This document shows, piece after piece, positions 50,244-59,262 of a stretch of DNA of 64,000 nucleotides (positions are counted from its first letter, which is position 1; each line of letters starts with the position of its first letter). A program made the position numbers and the translations under genes. The stretch is taken from NCBI RefSeq assembly GCF_019145495.1, contig NZ_JAHSTU010000005.1:1-64000 (forward strand). The letters are read 5' to 3'. The DNA comes from Pseudomonas azerbaijanoccidentalis. GTDB lineage: Bacteria; Pseudomonadota; Gammaproteobacteria; Pseudomonadales; Pseudomonadaceae. The notes beneath the pieces were generated by a model. That model ran no database searches. It was given only the letters and a program-made list of their open reading frames with translations, and was not told where the DNA came from.

Positions 50244-50681
50244 ATGATCGACAGTCTCGCTGGGTATCAGTCGCCCTCCATGATTTCCGACACGGAGACC
50301 CGGGAATCCCTCAATGCCTTTATCACGAAAGTCCTGCAGGGCTTTTCCACGCCCGGCTCGGACGTAGCCCAGTACTTCGCTGACCCGGACGTCGCGATTG
50401 CCGGTTCCGGCCTCGACGAGTTCTTCATGGGAACCGAGGCGGTACAAAATGGCGTGACGTGGGTGACCACCCTGAACATCCGATGGGAACCCCGACTGGT
50501 GGTGTCCTGGATGCGCGGTGACATTGCCTGGGCGCAGATCCGCATCGACGGCCACACGATTGAAAACGCTGAGCCAACGGTCGTCCAGTACGTCGCGACA
50601 GGGGTCTTCCAGCGCAACGGCGACAGTTGGACCTGGCTTTACTGGGGTGGCGGCGAACCGCAAAAAGTCGCCCGGCTGTAA
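50244..50681 (+). CDS. SnoaL/NTF2-like domain protein
   Basis: A 145-aa protein with the cone-shaped SnoaL/NTF2-like fold: an N-terminal helix pair (TETRESLNAFITKVLQGF), PDVAIAGSGLDEFFMG near residue 48, alternating strands, and GVFQRNGDSWTWLYWGGGEP at the end. AGGAG lies 8 bases before the ATG. Members include isomerases, cyclases and non-catalytic binders; no catalytic residues can be assigned. Repeated boxes in its promoter region suggest tight control. Confidence 0.75.
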   Translation: MIDSLAGYQSPSMISDTETRESLNAFITKVLQGFSTPGSDVAQYFADPDVAIAGSGLDEFFMGTEAVQNGVTWVTTLNIRWEPRLVVSWMRGDIAWAQIRIDGHTIENAEPTVVQYVATGVFQRNGDSWTWLYWGGGEPQKVARL

Positions 50682-51039
50682 CCCGCCACTGCTGCACGTT
50701 CGAGCAGAAACGAAGCCGGTAGCTCAAACCTGCAAACGACAGAACGTCGCTGCTCGTGTGCCAAAAGATTCGGCGGGGGCTGTACTGAATCTGGAGCCAT
50801 TGATGCCTCAGTAAAATTGCTAACAATCGCTTCATCATCATTGATTTCCAAGGTCGAAAGACCGCTGATCCAGAGGATATCCCGCCGAACCAAACGCCTC
50901 CACATGGTGCGAGCCGCCTTCATTTGGAGCGTAAAAGGTAACAAGATCCCGCAAAACCTGCTGTTTGAAGCGTTGTGACGACTGGCACCCTCCTTGCTAG
51001 CAATGATTGTGTAACTGCTAGCAATCAGGAGAATCATCT
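50682..51039. promoter_or_regulatory. Promoter of the BCAA-type ABC operon with three operator boxes
   Basis: No gene is seen in this 358-base spacer. Near-palindromes of one motif occur at 50816-50827 (ATTGCTAACAAT), 50994-51003 (TTGCTAGCAA) and 51016-51025 (TGCTAGCAAT). The last two are 21 bases apart, centre to centre, just before the AGGAG of the binding-protein gene. The same paired motif precedes the GGT-like gene at 59214-59246. The GntR protein encoded at 56818-57510 is the natural candidate to bind (inference). Confidence 0.7.
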
Positions 51040-52233
51040 ATGGCCATCCGGCTTCCAAACTTGCAACGTCTGCTGTTTCCCGTGGCTGCGGCAGTCACGC
51101 TCAACATGGCCATGTTCGGTGGCGCGCAAGCGGCCGAGCCGCCGATCAAAGTCGGTCTGGTCGCCGCCCTTTCCGGGCAGTCGGCCAAATCCGGTGAAGC
51201 CCTTACCCGGGGTTTGACCATGGCCATCAATGAGGTCAACGCCGGTGGCGGCGTGCTTGGGCGTCAGCTGGAGCTGGTGCGTCGTGACGACGAAAGTAAC
51301 CCGTCCAAGGGCATACTTGCTGCCCGCGAGCTGGTCCAGCGTGAAAAAGTCGCCGTGCTGTTTGGAGGTCTGGATACACCGGTTTCGCTAGCCATTGTGC
51401 CGCTGGCCAATCAGATGAAAGTGCCGTTCATGGGCATCTGGGCTGCAGGTACGAAAATCACCGAAAACGGCGCAGCCGACAATTACGTGTTCCGGGTGTC
51501 CGCTGTCGATGAACTGGTCGATGAAGCACTGGTGAAGTACGGCGTAGACCACGGCATGAAGAAGCCGGGGATGATCCTCATCAACAATCCGTGGGGCGAG
51601 TCCAATGAGGCTGGCTTCAAGCGCGCGCTGGAAAAACGTGGCATGGCCAACGCCGGTGTCGAGCGTATTCAAGACAGCGATCTCGATGTAGTGCCGCAAC
51701 TGACCCGGTTGAAAAACGCCGGCGCGGACACCCTGCTGATGGTTGGTAACGTCGGCCCTTCGGCACAGGTCGTCAAGTCATTGGACCGCATGGGCTGGGA
51801 CGTGCCGGTGGTCTCTCACTGGGGTCCGGCCGGTGGTCGCTTTGGCGAGCTGGCGGGTCCCAACGCATCGCGCGTGCATTTCATTCAGACCTACGTGTTC
51901 ACTGAGCACAACAGTGCCAAGGGCGATGCGTTGTTGGCCGCGCTGAAAACGGCTTACCCGCAAATCAAGTCGCTGGCTGACGTGACGCCGGCAGTGGGCA
52001 TTGCCAATGCTTACGACGCACTGCACCTCGCCACTTTGGCCATCGAGAAAGCGGGCAGCACCGACGGCAAGGCAGTGCGTGACGGGTTTTACGCCATCAA
52101 CGAATACGACGGCTTGATCAAGCACTACAAGCAGCCGTTTACCGCTTCAAAGCATGACGCCCTGGGGCCGGACGACTATCTGTTCACGCACTTCGTCAAC
52201 GACCAAATCGTGCCGCTCAAGCCTAAGGAGTAA
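51040..52233 (+). CDS. Branched-chain-amino-acid-type ABC substrate-binding protein
   Basis: A 397-aa periplasmic protein of the LivJ/AmiC-like Peripla_BP_6 family. The signal peptide covers about residues 1-31 (ending GAQAAE). IKVGLVAALSGQSAKSGEAL opens the first lobe, INEVNAGGGVLGRQLELVRR lies near 70, and VLFGGLDTPVSLAIVPLANQ near 109. Members bind amino acids, amides, urea or aromatic acids. AGGAG precedes the ATG, and paired operator boxes lie directly upstream. It is the first gene of a four-gene plus-strand operon. Confidence 0.92.
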   Translation: MAIRLPNLQRLLFPVAAAVTLNMAMFGGAQAAEPPIKVGLVAALSGQSAKSGEALTRGLTMAINEVNAGGGVLGRQLELVRRDDESNPSKGILAARELVQREKVAVLFGGLDTPVSLAIVPLANQMKVPFMGIWAAGTKITENGAADNYVFRVSAVDELVDEALVKYGVDHGMKKPGMILINNPWGESNEAGFKRALEKRGMANAGVERIQDSDLDVVPQLTRLKNAGADTLLMVGNVGPSAQVVKSLDRMGWDVPVVSHWGPAGGRFGELAGPNASRVHFIQTYVFTEHNSAKGDALLAALKTAYPQIKSLADVTPAVGIANAYDALHLATLAIEKAGSTDGKAVRDGFYAINEYDGLIKHYKQPFTASKHDALGPDDYLFTHFVNDQIVPLKPKE

Positions 52234-52236
52234 GCC

Positions 52237-53106
52237 ATGTTCACCGCAGCCATCGTCACCGGCCTAGGGCTCGGCAGCATGTACGCGTTGCTGGCATTGG
52301 GGTTTCACCTGACCTACGTCGTCTCGCGCACCGTCAACTTTGCCCAAGGCAGCGCCATGATGGTCGGCGCCGTGCTCGGCTACACCTTTTGCATCACGTG
52401 GGGGTGGTCGCTGTGGCTGGCCCTGCCACTGACGCTGATCCTCTGTGCGTTGTATGGCCTGGTGATCGAACGCTGGCTGGTGCGGCCCTTCCACAGTCGC
52501 GGCTCACAGGCCTGGCTGATGGCAACGGTGGCGGGCGGTATTCTGGTGGATAACCTGGCGCTGTTTACCTTCGGCAAGGAACCTCGCCAGTTTGAAAGCA
52601 GCCTGCTCAGCCTGAATGTCGAATTGTTCGGCAGTCACGTTGGCGCACTGCAATTGCTGATTCCGCTGGCAGGCGCGGCCATTGCTCTGGTGCTGTATGG
52701 GGTGCGGCGTTACACACGCCTGGGCAAGGTGCTGGAAGCCTGCGTGCAGAACCCTCGTGCGGCAATGTTGATGGGGATCAACGTCAATCGTGTGGTCGCC
52801 ATCGCCTTTGCTGTCTCCACGGTATTCGCTGCCGTGGCCGGTTTGTTGATTGCGCCGCTGTTCAGCGTCAATGCGGAAATGGGCATGTTGTTCGGCCTGA
52901 AAGCGTTTGCGGTGGCCATTCTCGGCGGCATCACCAGCGCCGGCGGCGTATTCACGGCCGGGCTGCTGTTCGGTCTGACTGAAGCGCTGATTACGTTGTA
53001 CTTCGGCTCCGCATTCACCCAGATCTTCACGTTTGCGCTGGTGATTCTCGCGCTGGCGATTCGTCCTAACGGTCTGTTCGGCAGCCAGGCATTGGTGAAA
53101 GTATGA
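52237..53106 (+). CDS. Branched-chain-amino-acid-type ABC permease (LivH type)
   Basis: A 289-aa membrane protein with about 8 helices. LivH signatures are GLGLGSMYALLALGFHLTYV at residues 7-26, VNFAQGSAMMVGAVLG near 33 and LGKVLEACVQNPRAAMLMGI near 161. It begins 3 bases after the binding-protein stop and overlaps the fused permease/ATPase gene by 4 bases (ATGA), so the three are translationally coupled. Confidence 0.92.
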   Translation: MFTAAIVTGLGLGSMYALLALGFHLTYVVSRTVNFAQGSAMMVGAVLGYTFCITWGWSLWLALPLTLILCALYGLVIERWLVRPFHSRGSQAWLMATVAGGILVDNLALFTFGKEPRQFESSLLSLNVELFGSHVGALQLLIPLAGAAIALVLYGVRRYTRLGKVLEACVQNPRAAMLMGINVNRVVAIAFAVSTVFAAVAGLLIAPLFSVNAEMGMLFGLKAFAVAILGGITSAGGVFTAGLLFGLTEALITLYFGSAFTQIFTFALVILALAIRPNGLFGSQALVKV

Positions 53107-55595
53107 AAAACATCAATTCCCTGGCCGCTCCGGCCTTCATCACCCTGCTCGCTATCGTCTGCGGCGTCGCGGCTTTCACCCTGGATAGCTACTCACTGCT
53201 GGTGTTCACCCTCTGCGCTTTGGCGACGGTGGTCGGTGTGAGCCTCAATATCCTGATTGGCCTGAGTGGGCAGATGTCCTTCGGTCATATCGCCTTCTAC
53301 GCGATCGGCGCCTATGTATCGGCGCTGCTGACCATGGCGGGCTGGCCGTTGTGGCTGGCCCTGCCAATCGCCGGTACGGCCGCCGGGTTGATTGGCGCGC
53401 TGTTGGCGATCCCCGCACTTCGAGTCAGCGGCCCGTATCTGGCGATGATCACCATCGCCTTCGCCTTTGTCGTGCATCACAGCCTGATCGAATGGCGCGA
53501 CGTCACGGGCGGTTCCAACGGCCTGATGGGTATCCCGATGCCGGAGTTTGCCGGCCTTGACCCGGCGATTTTCCTCGCCCTGCTGGCCGCCGCACTGATG
53601 ATTGGCGCCTTGCTGTTTTATCAACGCCTGAGCCACAGCAGCTGGGGCAAGGCCATGCGCGCGGTGAAAGCCTCGGAAATTGCCGCCCGTTCGCTGGGTT
53701 TCAATCCGGTCATCAGCAAAACGCTGGCGTTTGCCTTGTCGGCGGCATTGACCGGGCTGGCCGGCGGTTTGCTCGCGCCCCTGCTGATGTTCATCAACCC
53801 TGAATCCTTCCCGTTCTCCCAGTCCATTTTGTTTGTTCTGGCCGTGATCGTCGGTGGCAGCGGCATGTTGTTCGGGCCGCTCATTGGCGCACTGCTGATT
53901 GTTTTGGTGCCGGAATTGCTGGCGGATTTCGCCGAATATCGCTTGCTGATCTTCTCCGTGCTCCTGCTGTTGGTGCTCTGGATCGCGCCCAACGGTCTGC
54001 TGGGCGCCCTCGCCCGACGCTGGATAAAACCGGTCCGCTTGTTGCCACCCACGCGCATCAATCAGGAACGCATCGCCGCACATTTGCGCAGCCGTGGTCC
54101 GTCTTTAGGCTTGCGTGTCACTGACATCGGCATCCGCTTCGGCGGCGTGCAGGCGGCGCAACACGTCAGCCTGCATGCACCTGCCGGCAGCATTACCAGC
54201 ATCATCGGCCCTAACGGTGCGGGTAAAACCACCGTGCTGAATATGATCAGCGGGTTTTATGTGCCGGACAGCGGCCAGATCGAACTGCAACAGCCACTGG
54301 CCGGCCTGCCCGCCTGGAAAAGTGCCCGGGCCGGCATCGCCCGCACGTATCAGACCACCCTGCTGTTCGGCGAAATGTCGGTGCTGGACAACCTGCTGGT
54401 AGCGATGCAGAAGGGTCGACTGGGTCTGCCGTTCAGCCTGGCCACTGCCGAACAGCGAAGCCTGGCGCTGGATCTGCTGGCACTGGTGGGCTACCGCGGC
54501 GAAGTGAACATTGCCGCTGAGGACTTGCCCCATGTCGATCGCCGCCTGGTGGAAATCGCACGGGCACTGGCCACCGCGCCAGCGGTGCTGTTGCTGGATG
54601 AACCGGCCGCCGGCCTCAGTCGTCGCGACACGGATGAGCTGGCCGTGCTGCTGCGCAAACTGGCGGACTTTGGCCTCACGGTGATTCTGGTCGAGCACGA
54701 CATGGCGCTGGTCATGTCGGTGTCCGAACACCTGCTGGTGCTCGACGCCGGCAAGCCGATCGCGTCAGGTCCTCCGGCTGAAGTCCGTCGCAATCAAAAA
54801 GTGATCGCCGCGTATCTGGGCGGCACCGATTATCAGGCCACGCCTCGCGAACAGGCCTGGAATGGCAGCCGCGATGCGCGGCTGTACGTCAAGGATCTGG
54901 TCATCGACTACGGCGCGTCGCCGGTGGTCGACAAGGTCAATCTGCTGGTCAATCCCGGCGAGCTGGTGGCGATTCTCGGCGCCAACGGCGCGGGTAAATC
55001 GAGCATCCTGCAATGCCTGGCAGGCCTGCATCGCGCCAGCAGCGGCAGTATCCTGCTGGACGACGAAAGCATCGAACAGGCCAACGCCAGCACGATCGCG
55101 GCGAAAGGCCTGGCGCTGGTGCCGGAAGGCCGTCAGGTATTCCCTTATCTGAGTGTGCGCGACAACCTGTTGCTAGGCGCTTACTCGCGTCGCGAGGCCT
55201 TCGATGCCGATGCTGAAATCGAGGCGATCCTCAAGCGCTTTCCGCGCCTTCGCGACCGTATCGACAACCCGGCCGGACTGCTTTCCGGTGGCGAACAACA
55301 AATGGTCGCCGTGGGTCGCGGCCTGATGGCCAAGCCAAAAATCCTCCTGCTCGATGAACCGTCACTGGGCTTGTCGCCTGCGATGATCGGCGAGCTGTAC
55401 GACGCACTGGCCGCGCTGCGCGACGAAGGCGTGACCATCCTGCTGGTGGATCAAATGGCCAACCTCGCGCTGCAAGTGGCGGATCGCGCTTATGTGCTGG
55501 AAACCGGGATCATTGTCAAAGCCGCCGGCTCCGCAGAGTTGCGCGACGATAAAGAACTGGCGGCCGCGTACCTGGGTGAAGGAGTCGTCGCATGA
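53103..55595 (+). CDS. Fused LivM permease - LivG ATPase - LivF ATPase
   Basis: An 830-aa protein joining three normally separate parts. Residues 1-320 are a LivM permease (NILIGLSGQMSFGHIAFYAI near 49). Residues 335-590 are a LivG-type ATPase with Walker A GPNGAGKT near 369 and Walker B LLLDEPAAGL near 496. Residues 595-830 are a LivF-type ATPase with Walker A GANGAGKSS near 625, LSGGEQQM near 726 and LLLDEPSLGL near 747. In the first ATPase the ABC signature, usually LSYGQQR, reads LPHVDRR, so one of the two ATP sites is probably degenerate. The fusion completes the importer with the LivH and binding proteins. Confidence 0.9.
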   Translation: MKNINSLAAPAFITLLAIVCGVAAFTLDSYSLLVFTLCALATVVGVSLNILIGLSGQMSFGHIAFYAIGAYVSALLTMAGWPLWLALPIAGTAAGLIGALLAIPALRVSGPYLAMITIAFAFVVHHSLIEWRDVTGGSNGLMGIPMPEFAGLDPAIFLALLAAALMIGALLFYQRLSHSSWGKAMRAVKASEIAARSLGFNPVISKTLAFALSAALTGLAGGLLAPLLMFINPESFPFSQSILFVLAVIVGGSGMLFGPLIGALLIVLVPELLADFAEYRLLIFSVLLLLVLWIAPNGLLGALARRWIKPVRLLPPTRINQERIAAHLRSRGPSLGLRVTDIGIRFGGVQAAQHVSLHAPAGSITSIIGPNGAGKTTVLNMISGFYVPDSGQIELQQPLAGLPAWKSARAGIARTYQTTLLFGEMSVLDNLLVAMQKGRLGLPFSLATAEQRSLALDLLALVGYRGEVNIAAEDLPHVDRRLVEIARALATAPAVLLLDEPAAGLSRRDTDELAVLLRKLADFGLTVILVEHDMALVMSVSEHLLVLDAGKPIASGPPAEVRRNQKVIAAYLGGTDYQATPREQAWNGSRDARLYVKDLVIDYGASPVVDKVNLLVNPGELVAILGANGAGKSSILQCLAGLHRASSGSILLDDESIEQANASTIAAKGLALVPEGRQVFPYLSVRDNLLLGAYSRREAFDADAEIEAILKRFPRLRDRIDNPAGLLSGGEQQMVAVGRGLMAKPKILLLDEPSLGLSPAMIGELYDALAALRDEGVTILLVDQMANLALQVADRAYVLETGIIVKAAGSAELRDDKELAAAYLGEGVVA

Positions 55596-56821
55596 GCGCC
55601 TTGAAAATCATCAATGCACGGCTGGGCGATGGTAACCGCTGTACCGAGCTTTATGTCGAGAACGGCCATTTCGTCGCATCCTTCAGTTCGTACACAAGCC
55701 ATTGGGAAACCCTCGACCTGCACGGCCAGCTTGTGCTGCCGGGGCTGATCGAAACCCACATTCACCTGGACAAGGCTTGCATCATGCAACGCTGCCATCT
55801 GCATGAAGGCACGCTGGCCGAAGCCGTGGCCCAGACCCGGGCAGCGAAAGCCGAGTTCACCGAAGACGATGTTTATCGGCGCGGCGCTCAGGTGCTGGAC
55901 AAGGCGATCGTTCAAGGCACGACGCACATGCGTACCCACGTTGAGCTGGACCCGCAGATTGGCCTGACCGGATTTAATGCCATTCGCCGCCTGCAAGCTG
56001 ATTACGCCTGGGCCGTCAGCCTGGAAATCTGCGTATTCCCCCAGGAGGGCCTGCTGAACAATACGGGGACTGAAGCGCTGCTGTGCCAGGCACTGGAAAG
56101 CGGCGCAACCGTACTCGGCGGCTGCCCCTACATGGACAGTGACCCGCAGGGACAGATCCAGCGCCTGTTCGAGTTGGCGGTGCGGTACGACTGCGACCTG
56201 GACCTGCACCTGGACTTCGACCTGAACCCCGAAGGCATGACCGTCATGGAAGTGGCTCGCTGTACGCAGCTGCATGGCTGGGGTGGACGCGTGACCATCG
56301 GGCATGTGACCAAGCTGTCGACCTTGCCCAGGGAACCGCTGACGGTGCTTGGCCGGCATCTTGCCAAAGTGGGCGTACAGGTGACCTGCCTGCCCAGCAC
56401 CGACCTGTTCCTGATGGGCCGCGAGGCGTTTCACAACAAGCCCAGAGGACTGGCGCCGCTGGCGCACCTGCATGCTTGCGGCGTGACCTGTTCGGTGTCG
56501 ACCAACAACATCGGCAACCCGTTTACACCCTATGGCGATGCTTCGTTGGTCCGTCAGGCCAACCTGTTCGCCAACGTCAGCCAGATGGGCACGGTGGCGG
56601 AACTGCTGCAATGCCTGGCCTGGGTATCGAGCGAGTCGGCACGACTGCTGAGGTTGCCGGATTACGGCCTTCAGCCAGGCTGCCGCGCCGATTTCATTGT
56701 GTTCGATGCGCCCTCACCCGCGGCGGTCATCGCCGAAATAAGCGCACCGCTGATGGGCTTCAAGGGTGGGCGGCAGACCTTTAGCCGGCCAGCTGGAACA
56801 TTGATGAAGCCGCGTGATTAA
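55592..56821 (+). CDS. CodA-like amidohydrolase
   Basis: A 409-aa TIM-barrel amidohydrolase of the cytosine-deaminase-like group. Metal ligands are visible as His56 and His58 (ETHIHLDKAC), His206 (LDLHLDF) and His238 (IGHVTKLS). The position of the usual metal-binding Asp reads Asn (CSVSTNNIGNPFTPYGD, residues 300-316), so the metal site may be modified. Its start overlaps the importer gene by 4 bases. It probably hydrolyses or deaminates the imported nitrogen compound (inference). Its stop codon shares bases with that of the convergent GntR gene. Confidence 0.85.
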   Translation: MSALKIINARLGDGNRCTELYVENGHFVASFSSYTSHWETLDLHGQLVLPGLIETHIHLDKACIMQRCHLHEGTLAEAVAQTRAAKAEFTEDDVYRRGAQVLDKAIVQGTTHMRTHVELDPQIGLTGFNAIRRLQADYAWAVSLEICVFPQEGLLNNTGTEALLCQALESGATVLGGCPYMDSDPQGQIQRLFELAVRYDCDLDLHLDFDLNPEGMTVMEVARCTQLHGWGGRVTIGHVTKLSTLPREPLTVLGRHLAKVGVQVTCLPSTDLFLMGREAFHNKPRGLAPLAHLHACGVTCSVSTNNIGNPFTPYGDASLVRQANLFANVSQMGTVAELLQCLAWVSSESARLLRLPDYGLQPGCRADFIVFDAPSPAAVIAEISAPLMGFKGGRQTFSRPAGTLMKPRD

Positions 56822-57510
56822 TCCATCAACGCCTGTTTGAGGTTGAACTCTTCAGGCGCACTTTCTTCCAGGGCCAACTGATCTTCCAGTTCATCCAGAT
56901 GTTCGAGCATGACCGCCACGGCTTTTTCGTTATCGCCATTTTCCAGCGCAGTAATGATCTCCTGATGTTCATCCGACGCACAGGATGGCACGTCGTTGCG
57001 CTGATACAGCGCAACGATCAATGAACTGCGCACCATCAGGTTGGCGAGGATGTCGCTCAGCACGGCATTGCCACTGATTTCACCGAGCATCAGGTGGAAC
57101 TCGCTCAGCTCGCGGACGATGGCCCGTCGATCGGTGTCGTTGGTGGCTTTGCGTTCGCTCTTCATATGGCTGGCGACACGCTGGCGATGCTTACGCATCG
57201 CTGCCGGCGTGATGGCCTCGACAATCGCCCGTTCAATGGCGCGACGCGCGCTGAAAATATCTCGCGCTTCCCTTGCCGTCGGCTGGGCAACCATGGCGCC
57301 GCGATTGGCTTCGATGGTCACCACTTTTTGCATCGCCAGACGCTGCAACGCCACCTGCACATGATTGCGGTTGGCCTGCAGGGTTTCGACGATATGCGCT
57401 TCGATCAATCGAGTGCCGGGCGGCAGGCGATGCTGGGCGATAGCCTTGAACAGCGCATCGACGATACGTTGCACCTCAAGCTGTTTGGCGGTGACAGTGC
57501 TCAAGCCCAT
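56818..57510 (-). CDS. GntR family regulator, FadR/FCD type
   Basis: A 230-aa regulator with an N-terminal winged helix (about residues 10-75, TRLIEAHIVETLQANRNHVQ as recognition region) and a C-terminal all-helical FCD domain. The FCD domain shows the metal/ligand pattern FHLMLGEISGN and DEHQEIITALENGD. FCD members sense carboxylates. The ATG at 57510 is preceded by GAGGAAAGG. It lies between the two operons that carry the ATTGYTAGCAAT-like operator and probably represses both (inference). It sits 114 bases downstream of the GGT-like gene and may be co-transcribed with it. Confidence 0.87.
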   Translation of the reverse strand: MGLSTVTAKQLEVQRIVDALFKAIAQHRLPPGTRLIEAHIVETLQANRNHVQVALQRLAMQKVVTIEANRGAMVAQPTAREARDIFSARRAIERAIVEAITPAAMRKHRQRVASHMKSERKATNDTDRRAIVRELSEFHLMLGEISGNAVLSDILANLMVRSSLIVALYQRNDVPSCASDEHQEIITALENGDNEKAVAVMLEHLDELEDQLALEESAPEEFNLKQALMD

Positions 57511-57624
57511 CCTTTCCTCTGCTGTCCAGAAAGCCTCATGCCAACACACAAGACTGCGGATGGCGGGCAATCGGCGGCATTATCCGCCAGCAGGCCCGAC
57601 CCCGGCAAATGCTCGGTTCAACGA

Positions 57625-59196
57625 TCAATCCGCCTGACCAAGGCCGGTGCCCTCGCCCCGTGGATCATGCATGGCGCTGCGCCGATCATCGGCATCAATG
57701 GCGATGATTCCGGCGTGGCCCGTCATGGGGCTGCGCACGGGGATGATTTCCACCTCATGCCCGAGCATCGCAAGGCCTTCAATCGTCTCGGCACGCATGT
57801 CGCCTTCCAGCTTGAGGTTGTCGGTGCTGTCGAAAAAGCTGCGGCCCAATAGAAAGCGCGGGGCATACAGAGCCTGATCAATGGGCTGCTGATAGTCGAT
57901 CAGTTGAGTCGCCAGGACCATCTGCGTCTGCGGTTGACCATCACCGCCCTGCGTGCCGAAGAACCAGCGTCGGCCATCGTCAGCCAGATAGCAGGACGGG
58001 TTGAGCGTGTGCGCCGGACGCTTGCCGGGTGCCCAGCCGTTGACGTGCCCGGGGTTCGCGTTGAACCCGGCAGCGCGGTTCTGCCACAACACGCCGGTGT
58101 CGCCGAGAATGCAGCCCGAGCCGAAGTCATGAAACAGGCTCTGGATCAGGCAGGCCGTACGGCCCTGGGCATCGGTCGCGGCCATCCAGACGGTATCGGC
58201 GGGCCGCCCCGGCTCGTTCCACGGTGCCGCGCGCTGATCGTCGATGGCATCGGCATAGGCTTGAACCTGCACATCATCGAGACTGGCCGCAAAATCCCAA
58301 GGCTTGCTCAGCGGATCGCACAACTGTGCATTGCGCCGCAGCAGGCCCTGTTTAATGGCTTCGACCAGATAGTGATAGTAAAGCGCGCTGCCGTTGCCGA
58401 CTTGCGCAAGCGGCTTGTGTTGCAGTGCAGCCATGGCCTGCAACGTGTACACGCCCTGGCATGGCGGCGCGACGTTGTAGAGTCGGCCATCGCGATAACG
58501 TACCGAAATCGGAGCGACTTCGGGGGCGCGGGTCGCGGCCAGATCGGCCGCCGTCAAGCCGCAACCGAGGCGATCAAACGCAGCCCCGAAAGCCTCGGCC
58601 AGTTCGCCGTGATAGAAATCCTCGACGCCGTGTTTCGCCAAGTGCCGAAGGGTGTTGGCCAGCTCGGGCTGGCGCAGGGTATCGCCCTCGCGAAGCCAGC
58701 GCCCGTCGGTCTTGCACAAGCGGTGCAGGTCCGGCAATTGCTCGATCAGAGGCTGACGCAGGGTTTGCCAGAACAGCTGCGATTGCGAAACCACGGTACC
58801 GGCATCGGCCATGCTCGCGGCGTCTGCCAACAGATCAGCCCAGCCCAGCCGGGAGCCCCACTCTTGGCGACTGATGTTCGCAGCGGTCTGCCAACTCGCC
58901 ATCGCGCCCGCCGTGCTGGCCACCGAAGCCGGACCGCGCACGCTGATGGCTGCGCCTTCAGGCAAACGTTGCCCGGCCTGGCCGATCCCCACGATGGTGC
59001 GCACCTTGCTGTCGTGGATCATCCATAGGGCATCCCCGCCCAGACCGGTCATGTGCGGGAAAACCGCTGCAAGCATGGCACTGGCCGCCAGCATGGCGTC
59101 GATGGCCGTCCCGCCTGCATCAAGAATGCGCAGGCCTGCGGCACTGGCTTCGGCATGAGGCGTACAGATCACAGCGCGACGGGAGTTAGCGATCAT
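57625..59196 (-). CDS. Gamma-glutamyltransferase-family amidohydrolase (HpxW/oxamate hydrolase-like)
   Basis: A 523-aa Ntn-hydrolase precursor. The self-cleaving nucleophile is Thr335 in PADTVWMAATD. The TVWM context is that of HpxW-type oxamate amidohydrolases rather than the TTH of classic gamma-glutamyltranspeptidases. Family blocks are AGLRILDAGGTAIDAMLAAS near residue 20, MTGLGGDALW near 49 and FFGTQGGDGQPQTQ near 413. No signal peptide is seen, so it should be cytoplasmic. A paired operator lies just before its start. It probably hydrolyses a small amide; with the CodA-like enzyme and importer it points to stepwise breakdown of an amide or ring compound. Confidence 0.85.
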   Translation of the reverse strand: MIANSRRAVICTPHAEASAAGLRILDAGGTAIDAMLAASAMLAAVFPHMTGLGGDALWMIHDSKVRTIVGIGQAGQRLPEGAAISVRGPASVASTAGAMASWQTAANISRQEWGSRLGWADLLADAASMADAGTVVSQSQLFWQTLRQPLIEQLPDLHRLCKTDGRWLREGDTLRQPELANTLRHLAKHGVEDFYHGELAEAFGAAFDRLGCGLTAADLAATRAPEVAPISVRYRDGRLYNVAPPCQGVYTLQAMAALQHKPLAQVGNGSALYYHYLVEAIKQGLLRRNAQLCDPLSKPWDFAASLDDVQVQAYADAIDDQRAAPWNEPGRPADTVWMAATDAQGRTACLIQSLFHDFGSGCILGDTGVLWQNRAAGFNANPGHVNGWAPGKRPAHTLNPSCYLADDGRRWFFGTQGGDGQPQTQMVLATQLIDYQQPIDQALYAPRFLLGRSFFDSTDNLKLEGDMRAETIEGLAMLGHEVEIIPVRSPMTGHAGIIAIDADDRRSAMHDPRGEGTGLGQAD

Positions 59197-59213
59197 GGTT
59201 GAAAGGCCCTATT

Positions 59214-59246
59214 TTGCTAGCTATCAATGTTTTGATTGTTAGCAAA
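59214..59246. promoter_or_regulatory. Paired GntR-type operator before the GGT-like gene
   Basis: TTGCTAGCTA (59214-59223) and ATTGTTAGCAAA (59235-59246) are two copies of the same near-palindrome, centres 22 bases apart. The nearer one lies 17 bases upstream of the GGT-like start codon. Sequence and spacing match the pair at 50994-51025 before the ABC operon, so one regulator should control both. Confidence 0.7.
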
Positions 59247-59262
59247 GCAAGATGTATGCCTT

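Noticed and set aside
57625-59196. Plain gamma-glutamyltranspeptidase acting on glutathione
   Set aside because: No signal peptide, and the nucleophile context DTVWM differs from the TTH of classic enzymes and resembles oxamate amidohydrolase.
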